Shown here piece by piece: positions 10,698-22,553 of a stretch of DNA of 64,000 nucleotides; position 1 is the first letter of the stretch, and each line of letters starts with the position of its first letter. The position numbers and the translations under genes are program-made. A model generated the notes under the pieces. The model had not been told where the DNA came from. It saw nothing but the letters and a program-made list of their open reading frames with translations, and ran no database searches. This DNA comes from Typha latifolia (lineage: Eukaryota; Streptophyta; Magnoliopsida; Poales; Typhaceae), in contig CM034099.1 of the NCBI GenBank assembly GCA_019914945.1, positions 434,001 through 498,000 on the forward strand. Direction: 5' to 3'.

Positions 10698-12556
10698 TCA
10701 GACTGCAGTCATCATTCTCACAAACTCCTCATAGTTCACTTGTCCATCACCATCTACATCAGCCTCCCTGATCATTTGCTCAATCTCTTCATCAGTCAGC
10801 TTCTCCCCCAGGTTCATCATCACATTCCTCAGCTATGCACGTAAATAGACCAGTTGAATAAGTGAACCAACTTATTATATACTTAGATCAAATAATGATG
10901 AAATGCATCAAATGTAATAAAAAAAAACACAGGATTATTGTGCACTTAAAAAGTGCAGATGATCATAACAGAATTCAGAAAAAAAAAATATTAGCATCAG
11001 AAACTACTTATAACTGTTTGATAATTTGCAGAAGTATTAATGTTGATCTTATTATTAGCAAAGGAAAGGTGACATTAGATATTCACCTCACTAGCTGAGA
11101 TGAACCCATTTTGGTCCTTGTCAAAAACCTTAAAAGCTTCTTTGAGCTCCTCTTCGGCATCAGTCTCCTGCAAAGAGAGGCGTAAGTTCTCATTACAATT
11201 TAATGCAATAAATGGTAAAGTACACACTTTTAAAGTTCATAGAATAATTTGACAGGATGCCAACAAAGATCTTTGTTAATTTTACCTTTACTTTCTTAGC
11301 CATTAGGTTCAAGAACTCCGCAAACTCTATGGTCCCATTACCGTCTGCATCAACCTCCCTCATCATATCATGCAGCTCTTCTTCTGATGGATTCTGGCCC
11401 AAAGATCGGATAACAGTGCCCAATTCTTCCACAGTGATGCAGCCTAAAATAGGAATCAAATTAGGCAGCCGACCAAAACTTGGACATGTACACCCGCAGT
11501 AGCAAATATTGCATAAAACATACATATATCTATATTCGTAATGAGAACCAATTCAATTTGAAAGTTTACACCCATAGCTTGTGGATTCATTTTAACCATT
11601 CACATCTTATTCTTTTATTCCATGCGCTACTAAATTTACATTTGATTCCTAACTCAAAGGTATATTAAAAGAACAGCATTAATAACAAAGACAATTGTGT
11701 TTATCTTGCAGCTATGCGCTACTAAATTTACATTTGATTCCTAACTCAAAGGTATATTAAAAGAACAGCATTAATAACAAAGACAATTGTGTTTATCTTG
11801 CAGCTATATCAAGTTGGTGGGGAGTGTAGGGTGGCCCACCTAATAAAAGAGGAAGAATTCTGCCAATATGGATTAGCATATGCATTGCAATAATCCATAA
11901 CATTTCAACTTGAATAAGTGGGCCTGAAGAACTTTTCTTTTTCCAGGCTAAACCATGGACTTCTTTAGACAAAGATCACTTCATGGTTTCCACAACAAGC
12001 TTTTATCAATACTCAAAAATACCAGACTAAAGCAATAACCATGTAGTTTTTAGGCCCTTCGGATGAATCAAAGATAGAGAGAAAAAAAAGGACCAAAAAT
12101 GACTTATTAGCAGTAGAAAAGCATGCATGACTTACTTCCACCAAAGAAAATAATTAAGGAATCAAATATTGTTATCTATGATTGACAGCAAATATATGTA
12201 TAGGTAAATCTGACATGCCCGGTTGCACATAATCTAGCAGAAGTTCTTCAAGGTCATAGGTACAGACATACAGGAGACAAATAATAAGGATCAGACAAAA
12301 CCACGATTTGATCAAAATCCAGTCAAAGTAAAACAGGGCAAAGCAAAGGAAACAAGATAAGCCCATCAATCAAACCATCTAAAACAGTGTATGACCACAA
12401 AAAAAGAAAAAGCACAAAGCACGACCAAACCATAAAATCCAGAAGAGGAAGTAGGGAATGAAGAGAAGGAAACAAACCATCTCCATCTTTGTCGAAGAGC
12501 AAGAAGGCCTGTTGGAATTCAGAGACCTGGTCTTTGTTTAGGGAGTGAGAGTCCAT
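10698..12556 (-). CDS. Calmodulin-like Ca2+ sensor with four EF-hands (CML8/CML11 type)
   Basis: Four exons, read 12556-12478, 11443-11286, 11167-11087 and 10832-10698, all with GT-AG junctions that keep frame. The product is 150 residues. The EF-hand loops start DKDGDGCITVEE (first, split by intron 1), [24 protein letters not shown] and [12 protein letters not shown]. All four keep acidic position 1 and Glu at position 12, so all should bind Ca2+. Protein length, the Cys in loop 1 and the LNLMAKK segment closely match plant CML8/CML11 proteins, which are close relatives of calmodulin. It acts as a Ca2+-dependent adaptor in cytosol or nucleus. It faces the Ca2+-ATPase convergently; a direct regulatory link is only a suggestion. 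The 5' leader is GA/CT-rich, and intron 1 contains a perfect tandem duplication. Confidence 0.94.
11622..11805. repeat. Perfect 92-bp tandem duplication inside CML intron 1
   Basis: Positions 11622-11713 are repeated base for base at 11714-11805. The unit starts ATGCGCTAC and ends TTGCAGCT. It lies wholly within intron 1 of the calmodulin-like gene, so coding is unaffected. Confidence 0.97.
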
Positions 12557-12636
12557 GAGACTGCTCTCCTGAAGATAAAGATGGAACTAATGGAGAAAAC
12601 AAGGAGGAGACAAAGAGGGAAGAAAGGCAGGGGAGA

Positions 12637-12681
12637 GAGAGAGAGAGAGAGAGACAGACAGAGAGAGAGAGAGAGAGAGAG
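12637..12681. repeat. (GA)n microsatellite in the 5' leader of the calmodulin-like gene
   Basis: GA dinucleotide runs interrupted by a short GACAGACA segment, about 80 bp upstream of the start codon. On the gene's strand this is a CT-rich leader, common in plant genes and a typical BPC/GAGA-binding context. Confidence 0.85.
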
Positions 12682-13260
12682 TTTTATTTGGTAGGAACTC
12701 TCCTCTCTTAAACTTATGCAGAGGCTTAGGAAGTGGTGGAAAAAGAGGGAACTTTAAGTTTTGTGTGTGTGTGTGTGTTGGGGTGGTGTGCGATCAGATC
12801 AATAGCTTGACCTTTTGTTGTTTGGAGAGCTGGTCAAATAGGCCTTTCTTTTTAATATTAATATTAAGAATTACATAATATCTATCTTATTTAAGAATTA
12901 ACCCCACCTTATTTATAAATAATACTTACATATTATTTACTTTTTAGAAATATATATAAATATGGTCAATTTAAATTATGCATTTTTTTAATGCCCGATG
13001 AGAAAATATGATAAATTTATCTCTCTTTTTTTCCTTTTTCTTTTACTAAAAAATATATAGAAACATTTTATTTGGGTTTAAGATTTATATGCAAATACAA
13101 CAAAGACAGAGCAATTATTGACCAGCTACCTGTTTGTTTTACTGTTTTTTATACGATATATATATATATTTAAAAAAAAAATCTCAAATCTCAATCAGCA
13201 CATAATAAATGATTTTTTATTTTAATTTTTCATCATAATTTATCGGCGTCAATTACTATG
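12682..13260. other. Upstream region of the calmodulin-like gene
   Basis: AT-rich non-coding sequence with a short (GT)n run near 12762-12778 and TA runs near 13155-13170. It is presumed to contain the promoter of the minus-strand calmodulin-like gene. No clear TATA box could be singled out. Confidence 0.5.
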
Positions 13261-13520
13261 TCGCGTGATACGAACGCGAGCGTCTCGCGAGATGATCCGC
13301 TTCACGTGCGTTTACGGTGGGCGGTCGACGGTCGTGAGAGCATGGCTGGCGCACGTGATCCCAACTAACCCCGTAGATTGCTCCTACGTGGCACGCGCTT
13401 TCTCTTCTCCTCACGCGGTTATGACGAGGCGGTGGGATCTCGTCACATCGCTCGCACACGCACGCACGCACGCTTTTTTTCTTTCTCCTCTGATCAAAAT
13501 CACGCGTTCGGAAATATTTA
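13261..13520. promoter_or_regulatory. GC-rich patch with G-box/ABRE motifs upstream of the calmodulin-like gene
   Basis: A 260-bp GC-rich island in AT-rich surroundings. It holds two CACGTG boxes (13303-13308 and 13352-13357), TACGTGGC (13385-13392) and a short ACGC repeat. It lies 700-960 bp upstream of the calmodulin-like start codon and resembles the ACGT-core cluster upstream of the Ca2+-ATPase. No coding sequence is evident; the open frames here match nothing known. Function as a distal promoter or enhancer is inferred. Confidence 0.45.
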
Positions 13521-13636
13521 AAAGGCAAATACTTCGATTCTTTAAAAATTATAATCTTAATTCGACGGCTATAATAGTGAATTTTCGTATCCCATACTAA
13601 TATTGTTCCAAAATAAAGTTAGGTAAGAAAAAGAAT

Positions 13637-14345
13637 ATATTAGTCAAGAAGATTTAATTACGTGTGCCTAACTCCCCAATATTTTTATTATACTCTTGAA
13701 GATCTTAACGTCAAATTGATTGATAAACAATTACGTTTACGGTACGAAATATGCGCTCGACTTATTCTTTTCTTCCATTAAGATTTTTCTCTTAGATATA
13801 ATTATGCCTTAATTATAGGAGATATTATTTAATATTAAATAATTTAAATTTGATTATTTGGAGATAAACTTCAATTTAAATATAATTATTTATCTCTATC
13901 TACTAAAATTTAATTTAAATCAATCTTAAACTAATAAGAGATATACGCAAATAATAAAAAATAATCAAACAGATAAAATATAACGTAATTAAATTTTCAT
14001 TAAGTTAATTATAAAAGACATCAATACCTTTATTTTGATATATATATATAACTCTCAGTGTTAAGGATATATATATCTTTTACTTGATAAAATATTAAAA
14101 AAATATAATTGTCAAAAAATTGATTTAAATTAATATATCTCTTATTAGTTTAAGAGTTAAATTGTCTATTAAGAGAGAAATTTTAACGATTAAGTTTCTT
14201 TTATTAGTTGAAGATCTAACAATTAAGATCTTTAAGAGTATAATAGAAAAATGTTCAATAGTTAAAAATTGATTTAAATTATCTATTAAGAGAATATGTA
14301 ATTCAAAAGTTAGGCACACATAATTAAATATTCTAAACTAATATG
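13637..14345. mobile_element. AT-rich inverted-repeat (MITE-like) element, copy 1
   Basis: The ends are inverted repeats. ATATTAG followed by a variable part and TGTGCCTAACT at 13637-13673 reappears inverted at 14309-14345, and similarity of the arms continues inward for roughly 100 bp. A second nested inverted pair of about 20 bp lies at 13925-13944 and 14135-14154. There is no coding capacity. Much of the interior, plus about 60 bp to its left, is also present at 42336-42893, showing a dispersed family. No target-site duplication could be fixed with confidence. Confidence 0.6.
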
Positions 14346-15998
14346 CTATTGTTTTAGTTAAATATAACCGTAGGTCATGAATGTTTTCGTGCAATGGTAC
14401 TTTTTGCTCGGTTCCTAGTGCTTTTTTTTTTTAAGGTAAAGGTTCCCAGTGCTTTTGCACTATGGTATCGAGTGATTGAATAATAATATATTTTCTTTCT
14501 TAACAATAAAACAAAAAGGATGGTATAAAGTAAGTACCTCCTAGATTGAGCACAGAAGACTGGCACACAGAATATATATATATGTATTCTTAATTCATAT
14601 GGGTTATGATGATTATAGAAGGAAGAGGATTAGGGATTATTTGGTGTGTTATTTCTAAAGCGGTTGCATCGATATATAATTTTAATAATATTATTTTGAT
14701 AATGAATGTCTTTATATACTAATTTGAGTTAACTTGTCATATTTTAACATCCATACGATTGTAAGTGGTGCTTACTGTAGCAGGAGAAGTTGATTAATAG
14801 ATTGCCTTTTATTTAAAAATATATATATTCACACGGTTAGAGTAGATGTCAAAATAAAATTTCCTCCACATTTAATGAGAAAAGAGTGAAGATCCAACTC
14901 GTTGAAAATGAGCTTTACCATTTATTTGTTTTTTACTGTCTTTTGGTGAAAAACTTAATAACTATTTGCTAGTAATATTTGTTTAAAATTGTAGCTATTT
15001 TCTAGTATGCAGTATCTATAAAAACATCAACCAAACGGGCCTCTCTATATCTAATTAGTGATCCACAATTGTATCATAATTAAGCTTGAGGCCCATTTAG
15101 GTGAACGCTATAAACGGTTTTGGTATCGGTACGCATATTTTTATCAGTATGTTTCAAAATTATGAGTGCACATGACGAATACGTCTTTCACATAGAAAGT
15201 GTGAACCAAGGCCAAGCTAAAGCGGAGAAGCTATACTTGCTTTGAGTATGGTCTTTTAAGATAAAGTAAAATTAATGAATAGACGCGCTCCTGATGTTGT
15301 CCATGCTGTTATGACCCAGCCGGTCATGGGCTATATCAAAGTTAGGCAGCTCAAAGTAAAATACTGATTTCTGGCCCAAAGTTGATTTAGTTGATGATTT
15401 CAAATATATACATTAATTACTATACTTCACAATGAAGGTTATTTTGCGGGTGATGTGATGTGGGAGCTAAGACAAAAGAGGAAGGGAAAAAGAGAAACCA
15501 AATCACATCAGTGGATGATATGTCCAACCAAACTTCTCACTCTTTATCTTATTCTCATTTCCGTTACCATCCAAATAAAGAGCTCCAAGAGCTCGTGTCC
15601 CTTACCCATCCCACATACTAGCTAAGCTGGTCTAATTTTAAGTTGAAATTTCTGTGGTCTAGTCAAAAGACTGCGATGCGATATGACGAACTCCACCCAC
15701 TCAATCCTGCCTTCATAAATGAATGATACATGCCTTGGTGTCAGCACTGCCGTGCATGCCTCTAAAGCTCTAACATCCAAGCGAGTGCGACGGGTTTGGA
15801 GGACTTGGGAGGCGACCGCACTTGCCTGCTCATAATTGCATTCCTTCCGGGGGGGTCCAACGGCGTCACCGCATTCCACCATATGGCATGTGAGGCGTTA
15901 AGCTCTCGCTGCATACTAGTTTAGCCCATGTTAGCCCGACCCCACCAGTTCTATCGGTTTGATTTGATTTAAATATAAGCCGTTCGTTTTGTTGGTAA
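14346..15998. other. Intergenic region, no gene seen
   Basis: AT-rich sequence up to about 15.6 kb with TA tracts near 14570-14585. A more GC-balanced segment at 15.6-15.95 kb follows and is probably the 3' flank of the LONGIFOLIA-like gene. An 86-codon minus-strand frame at 15622-15882 has no recognisable domain and is not called as a gene. Confidence 0.55.
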
Positions 15999-18380
15999 TT
16001 AGAAGACAAGCTTGCGGCGGGGAATTGCGGGGAAATGGACAGCCAGATTGGCGAGATCGTTGATGGTGTCTGCCACGAGATCCTTAAATATCTGCCGTTC
16101 GATCTGGAGGACGGCGTCTGACAATTCGGCGGAATGGCGGGTCCACCCGAGATCGGCCGACATGTCCTTACTGATAGCGGCGCACGTGACGTCGTTGAGG
16201 TCGTCGGCGGCAGGGACCGGCTCCCGGATACGACGGATCTCCTCCCACACTGGCTGCAGGAGCGGCTCCGCCACAACCGCGACGGAGGAGAGGGATCTGG
16301 CACGTGCGAAAGTATCCCAGGAGGACTCGTGGCGCTTCCGGTCGAGGATCTCGGCGGCGACGTCGAAGAGGAGGCGGCGGTGCAGCCACGTGGCGCCGGA
16401 GGAGAGGTGGCGCTTCTCGAGCAGCGTGTAGAGGTCGGATGGGTCTTGATAACGAGCCGACGCTCGAATGATATCCGCCACGTAGACGTAATCGTGGTCG
16501 TTCGAGGCGAGTATCTCCGATCCTACGGTCCAAGTTTCCCAATCGGCCGCTTGATCTGTCAAAACGAAATTTATATACGAGTTGAAGCACTAAGATGCGC
16601 TGGAGAGCGTAGGATAACAAGAGATCGCCAGCTAGGGCACAGCTGGGGAGCAAACCATGCCATCGTGGGCCATGGATAAAGAATTTGGAATGAATCACAC
16701 CTTTGAAGTCGATGGCGCGCTTAGTTCGGTGAGAAGGCGAGCTCTCGTCTCCGAGGAAGGAGGAGTCGAGTACGGACACCGGGCTCGGCTGCTGCTCTGC
16801 CGACGTTATCGCGGCTATGCTGCTCAAGAGCTTTCCGCACCGCTCCAGTAATCCTCTTCCCGAGAGGGACACCTCCTCTGACCTCGATCTCTGCATCACA
16901 TAACATGACCTTTCGTTATAATAAATACTTCCAAAGAAGCATAATATGCTGCATAAAGAAAAATAAAATAAAATAAAGTAAAATGAGAATAGTACATCCA
17001 AGTCGTAATGAGAGGGAGTGCTGATGCTGCTCTCGGAAATGGTGGTGAAGGTATCGTCCTCCGCAGGTGAGCACACTCTGTTCAGTGCTACTCTCGGACT
17101 CTTCGGCGATCGAATGGCCAAGGTTTCTGATCCATTTCTCCTGGGGCTTCCCTTCGGGGAATGGGCGGTGGAAGTCCTCCGCTCTGGCTGGGATCTCTTT
17201 CTCGAGTCCGCATTCGTTGCTAAGGACCTCCCTCTCCCCGGCGAACTTGGATCCGGAGACGTCGGTCTGCTGCTCTTCCTCTCATTGAACCTATCCGTCC
17301 GTGGCGCAACGCCGCCGCAGCGATCGGTCACAAATCTGGAAGACAGGGGTTTCGGCGCCGGCTTCATTACCACTATCGGGGACTCACCGGAGGTCCGTCG
17401 TAGATTAGCGTCATAGATGACGTTCCTATGGCCGTCGATCTGTTGATCGGACGGTTTGGAATGGAGAAGGCCTTTTAGCTGGAGCGCCTCGAGTATCTGC
17501 TTCAAGGTATCGAGGTCCTTAGCCGGCTCGTCTATCCCTCGCATTCGGAGACGCCGCTCGATCTCGCCGTAGAGCGAGATCGATCCGCTTTGCTTCGGCT
17601 CCGGGAAGATATCCTGCGCATCGAAGTAGCTCTTCCTCTGGAGTGCCGAGATAGGAGTTCTTGCAGCCGGATCTGTCTTCAAACCACGGAAATCCCTAAC
17701 CTCGGCGGGGATCGCCGGCTCCGTCAGCGGCTTCTGGAAGGAGCTCGTGTCCACGAACCGGTAGTACGACGGATCTCGAGGCACCCTAGACTCGGACGCG
17801 GATCGCCGGAGCTCCGGCGGCTTCGGTTCCTCGCCGCCGGCGCTCGGGAGCGTGTCGAGCCCCATTAGCCTGGCGACAACGCTAGGAGACCGATGGTGCC
17901 TCTCGTTCTCTTGGCTCGCGTCGTAGGATTCAGATCGGTTTTCGCACAAGGTTCGGATCTGGCGTGGGCGCAACCTGCTATCGAGGGAGAGTCTTGGAGC
18001 TTCGCGAAACTTCCATGAGGTCTTCGTCCCGTCCTTGATGTCGAATACCCGAAGTGAGAGCGACGGCGACCTCTCGCTCTCCTTCAAGAAGGAGGTAGTG
18101 GTAGAAGCATCAGATCTCTCTGATGGAGACTTCGATCCTGCCTCCTGGATGACACCAAACCGCCATTAGACAACCTCGAAAACGAGCCAAAGCAGGAAGT
18201 AAGAAGGGAAGAATAGCTACAAACCGGGGAGGAAAGGAGACGCCTAGTAGAATAAACCCGTTTCCCTGATAGAATCTGTGGTCGATCGAAGAGTTGAAGG
18301 AATCCGGCCATGCAACCCATATGCTTCTCGAAGTGCCTATCGAGATTTTGCTCGTCGATAACTCCAACCCCCGGCGTCAT
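15999..18380 (-). CDS. LONGIFOLIA/TRM-like protein (DUF3741 and DUF4378)
   Basis: Four exons, read 18380-18225, 18144-16996, 16890-16701 and 16555-15999, all GT-AG and in frame. The product is about 683 residues. LONGIFOLIA (TRM1/TRM2) proteins drive polar longitudinal cell elongation, and TRM proteins associate with microtubules and the TON1-PP2A complex. Supporting features: an N-terminal block like LONGIFOLIA exon 1 with GCMAGFLQLFDR (residues about 22-33); the signature SVVARLMGLDTLP at about 140-152; a long Ser/Arg/Pro-rich low-complexity middle; and a C-terminal DUF4378-like domain from about 515 to the end, containing ARAR...LL.PVWEEI. Arabidopsis LNG1/2 are near 900 residues, so this is a short member, perhaps closer to TRM3/4. 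The exon 3 boundaries are inferred from splice consensus. Confidence 0.88.
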
Positions 18381-18760
18381 GTTATCCAGTATCGAGCTAT
18401 TCTTTCCTCCCGTAAGTTATCCACCTTTTCCCTCTTATCCTCTTCTTCTCCTCGCTCGCTCGCTCGCTCGCTCGCTGTCTCCTTCTCTCCCTCGCTCTCC
18501 CTACACGCGCTTGAGAAGGGTGGGGGGAGGGGAGCTTTTAAGGAGGCGGTCGGCGTTAGAATGACGTCTCTATCCTTTAGAATTTTATTTATTTATTCTT
18601 AAACGATAATTCTGTCCTTTCCTTCCTTTTGAAATGACGCCTATATCCTCACGGCCTTGGTTCGACCGGCCTACACGCCATTCGAGTCGCGGGAGTTTGA
18701 CCGAGATGGTGACGAAAGTGCCCTTGTGAGTCCCAACGGCTATATAAATTTTTAACACCC
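18381..18760. promoter_or_regulatory. Promoter and CT/GC-rich leader region of the LONGIFOLIA-like gene
   Basis: The gene's strand here is GA-rich; the + strand shows a GCTC tetranucleotide run near 18456-18477. A TATA-like element on the minus strand (TTTATATAG, about 18742-18750) lies about 365 bp upstream of the start codon. It would fit a leader of roughly 330 bp. The assignment is tentative. Confidence 0.4.
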
Positions 18761-21573
18761 CCCGTTAACTTCATTTTAGTACCATCTTTTTACAGTTGGG
18801 ATCTATCTCCTTTCCTTTGCTCCTTTTACCTTCTTTTTTTTTTTTTTACCATTAAGCTAAAAGTCAGAAAGTTTGCTCATATCGCCACCTTTTCTGGTTG
18901 CTAAAATTTATCATTTCTTTTTTTTTTTTTTTTTATATAAAAAATTGTGCGTAAAACAATTGCTAACTGTCCCCATCAATGGTCAGACAATTTAACCCTA
19001 CAACTCTTCCACTGCTCTGATTAGGACTTTTCACAAACATGTTTGTTTTTAATTTAAAAAAAAGAAGAAGGCAAGGTGACCCCTATTTCTCTCTCGTACA
19101 TATTGTGCAACTTTCTGGATGAATAGATATTGATAAATAAGTCCTTCCATGTGATCATGAAAGTAGTACCATACAATAAGAGTCTATATTTGGAGTCCAA
19201 TAATTCTTATCCTTACACCTATGTTGCTCCAATTCTGTCCCTGATAACAGTCCAAGAATGGACTTACACAAACTCGTGTAAAAGTTTCACATGGATCATC
19301 TCTTTACTCCTCCTTATCCATAACGAAATTTCGTTACTCATCGTATACTTGGAACTTTTCACATGCATGGTGTTATAAAACTTCAACAGAGGTTTATTAT
19401 GTTCGTTATCTTTAGAGATATAGACTCGTCATTGTTTGAGTCATTAAGTTAAGTAGGGGGCTTAAATTAAAGCCCGATCTCGATCATCATCTTCCATTTA
19501 TTGTGAAGCACAATTGGATATAATTCTAATCCTCGAAGAAAGAGAGAGTAGATTAATTGCATCCTATTCAAAACCTTGATCCAATTGCCCAATTAGTTAA
19601 CGCATAGATCCAGCACTTCTACTATTCATAAATTTCATAATCATATTCTAAAAAGCTAGCCCTAGGAGATGTGAACGGATGGGATATATTTGACCTACCA
19701 CAATGAAGAGAGTGAGAATTTTTTTTATAACAAAATTGACATTAGACTATCCGGCCGGTATTAATTTTTCTCTAAGATACCACTAATTAATATTCCTTTT
19801 TAACATTCCAAACTATTCTCTAATCTCTCCCATCACGGGTCGTAATACTAGTATCATAAAACGTACATTGAAAAAGGTTTACGGAAAGCTAAGGTGGCTT
19901 CTTCTTTCTTTTTTTCGTCGTCAGCTTTTCATGGATTCCACCCACATGCACACACGCAGTTCGTAACGTGCATTTCTGACGGATCGCCACCCTATAAAGC
20001 AAAGCTCAAAACTTGGCCAGGCCCACTTTAGCACTACTCAAATCATAGCCATGGATCACCACTAAGGAAAGGTACGTTATTCCTAGAGACGTTAATTAAC
20101 ATATATATATATATATATAATATCATACGAATACCTTCCACTGTTTCCTATGAGCAAGTGATGTGAACGTGGACTCTTCTTACAGATGAGGAGGCACCGT
20201 TGCACTCCTCTCGTCACCTCTACCTTCCTTCGTTTGATCTCCGGAACCTTATCCTATAAAGCTAATTAATATGGAGATGAACTAACTACTGAAACAAATA
20301 ACAGGGGAAGGTTAAAGGTACTACCATTATATAGACTTTATGAAGATAGCAATGTGATTCCTACTCGCTCCTATGCCAAGGGCAGTAGGATTTTATAGTA
20401 TCTCTTGTTATCCTAGGAATTGGACTCTTGGATAGAATAGGGCAAGACTTGGGATTAATTTGTTGAACTGCTCCCATTAATTTACCTTTTTGACACTGAT
20501 TGGTGTCCTTAATTACTATTGGAGTTAGTGAGGTAAACCATGTGCCATCTCCTCAGACTAAGGTACTATGAATCACCTCTGATGAAAGTTATCACCACAA
20601 TCTTATAAAACTAATCAGCATGCAGCTCCTATCTATATAGGGTGTGTATAGAGCTCATCGTACGTAGGAATTGATTTCCTAGTTTAATTAGGATCTAGGG
20701 GATGCATGATATCCTGATCAAAGAATAGCTATATATTCTAGTTTTACAGCTAACATTCTTTCTAGATCATCACCCTAATTCTATGATTACATTAGGGAAA
20801 CAAACTAGTACCTCCAATTTTATCCAATATAAAATGCCTAGCTATGCTACACATACTATAATGCCAGCTTTAAAGCAAGCTCTGTATTTATAATACTGGG
20901 ATCTAAACTAGGCAATAGCTTATAATGTGCCAGGTTTATAATACCATGTTCTTTATATCTAAGCTTACAAGTTCTCACTTCCAAAAGGCATTTCAAAAGT
21001 TCTACCACTACTAGTGAGCTACTAAAAGCTTATATTTTTGTAACAGTAGATGGTTCAAGGAGCATCAGATGTGAGCACCCTGGTCCCTGGTACAGGAGTA
21101 CATCAATTCAAGAATTCTTATGATCAGATATATGCATAAGAAAGTTAGTTAAAGAGACGGAATCTTATGATAGTTTGCATAGAAGGGAACAACAAGATAT
21201 GGGGTCATGCATCCTGCAACCTGTGCTATAACAATAATTGTCTTCCAGGACCTGCTGTTTTAAAGGATGAGCAGATTGTATGCAGCCCCATCCTACAGTG
21301 TCAGAACACTTGGCAGGCATACTCCTGATTGGCTTCCAATTTGATTTAAAACTTCTTAACTTGTCTTAATTTACTCTAAATGGAGTTTAAGTAAATCTAA
21401 AGGGAAATTAAGGGGTGCCCACATCACATGGGCCAGCTTAGATTTGAGATAGTTTGGATAAGGGATTGGAGCATAAGGTGGAAGTCAGGGGAAGGTATAA
21501 TGGAATCTGATGAAGAGCATATTATACTATCTAAACTTGCGTAACATATATTCATTAACTTGTCTAGCAGATC

Positions 21574-21637
<64 letters not shown>

Positions 21638-22133
21638 AAATTAGTTTTACGATAAGAGTCAAGGCAAGATGTATGTACAAGATCTGGATAGAGAAATATC
21701 AATAGTTATAATTAATGGGGTCCGTCCAATGTGTCAAGTTACATCATAGGGAGGTAGATGCAGGTCGTGTCTGAAAGTATATTCACAAACTCCACAGGAC
21801 AACCGCAGGAACCGTCATCACATCAAGTTGGCTGCAAAGAGATCGACACAGAAGACAAGGTGATTAATTATTGGCTGCTGACCGACGTCATCTGGTCAAT
21901 CTAATCGAGCAGTCAAACCTGCATCTGGTGCAAAAGGTAATGACACGTCACCAGTTGTCAGTCCATTTGCTGGCAGATTCTATCCCCGCATCCGCATGCA
22001 CCCCTATATATATATATATGCCCAACATGTGCATTATACTTGCTACTAATATTGTTCCTATTTCATATCTTGCTATTTTCTTTTTATTATTATTGTTTAT
22101 ACTCTTAATTTGATCCACTACTCTATATTAAAT
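18761..22133. other. Gene-poor intergenic region
   Basis: About 3.4 kb with no supported gene. It contains poly-T runs, a short TA tract at about 20101-20119 and a long (AT)n at 21578-21635. Short open frames resemble nothing known. I looked for tRNA boxes and for conserved plant microRNA sequences that I could recall and saw none. Confidence 0.5.
21578..21635. repeat. (AT)n microsatellite
   Basis: An uninterrupted AT dinucleotide run of nearly 60 bp in intergenic DNA. Confidence 0.95.
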
Positions 22134-22553
22134 CATATAATATAAGATATTTTATAAATAATACCTTATATTTTAATTATTTTATGATTCACACTTCGTC
22201 ATTAACGATTTTATAACTTGATATTTTATTTTTTTATAATTTTCGTTCACACTGACGTTATTTTGACTAACTAATATTGACTAAATTATTAAAATACCCT
22301 CATCACTCTTTTTTCCTTCTCTTTGCCCATCATTTAAAGAAGGCATAAATAATTTAGGTATTTATAAATTATTTTATATAGTATAACAAAATATTATTTT
22401 GCTAGTACTATTTAAATTAACGGAGGGTGTTAAATAAAAATTATAAGAAAAAATATAAGAATCAGATTACAAAAATTTTAAAAATAAAGTATAAAATTAC
22501 AAAATAGATAAAATAGATAAAGTATGAGTTTATAAAATTTTCTATAATACGAC
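22134..22553. mobile_element. Imperfect inverted-repeat, MITE-like element
   Basis: Two AT-rich arms of about 120 bp, at about 22134-22255 and 22430-22553, are imperfect reverse complements. Matching blocks include ATTTTATAAA, TATTTTTT...TATAATTTT and an inner CGTTA. The centre is short and non-coding. Boundaries are approximate and no target duplication was established. A chance inverted pair in AT-rich DNA is possible but unlikely over this length. Confidence 0.5.

Noticed and set aside
15622..15882. 86-codon minus-strand open frame downstream of the LONGIFOLIA-like gene
   Set aside because: No recognisable domain, no splice support and position in the probable 3' flank; not enough for a gene call.
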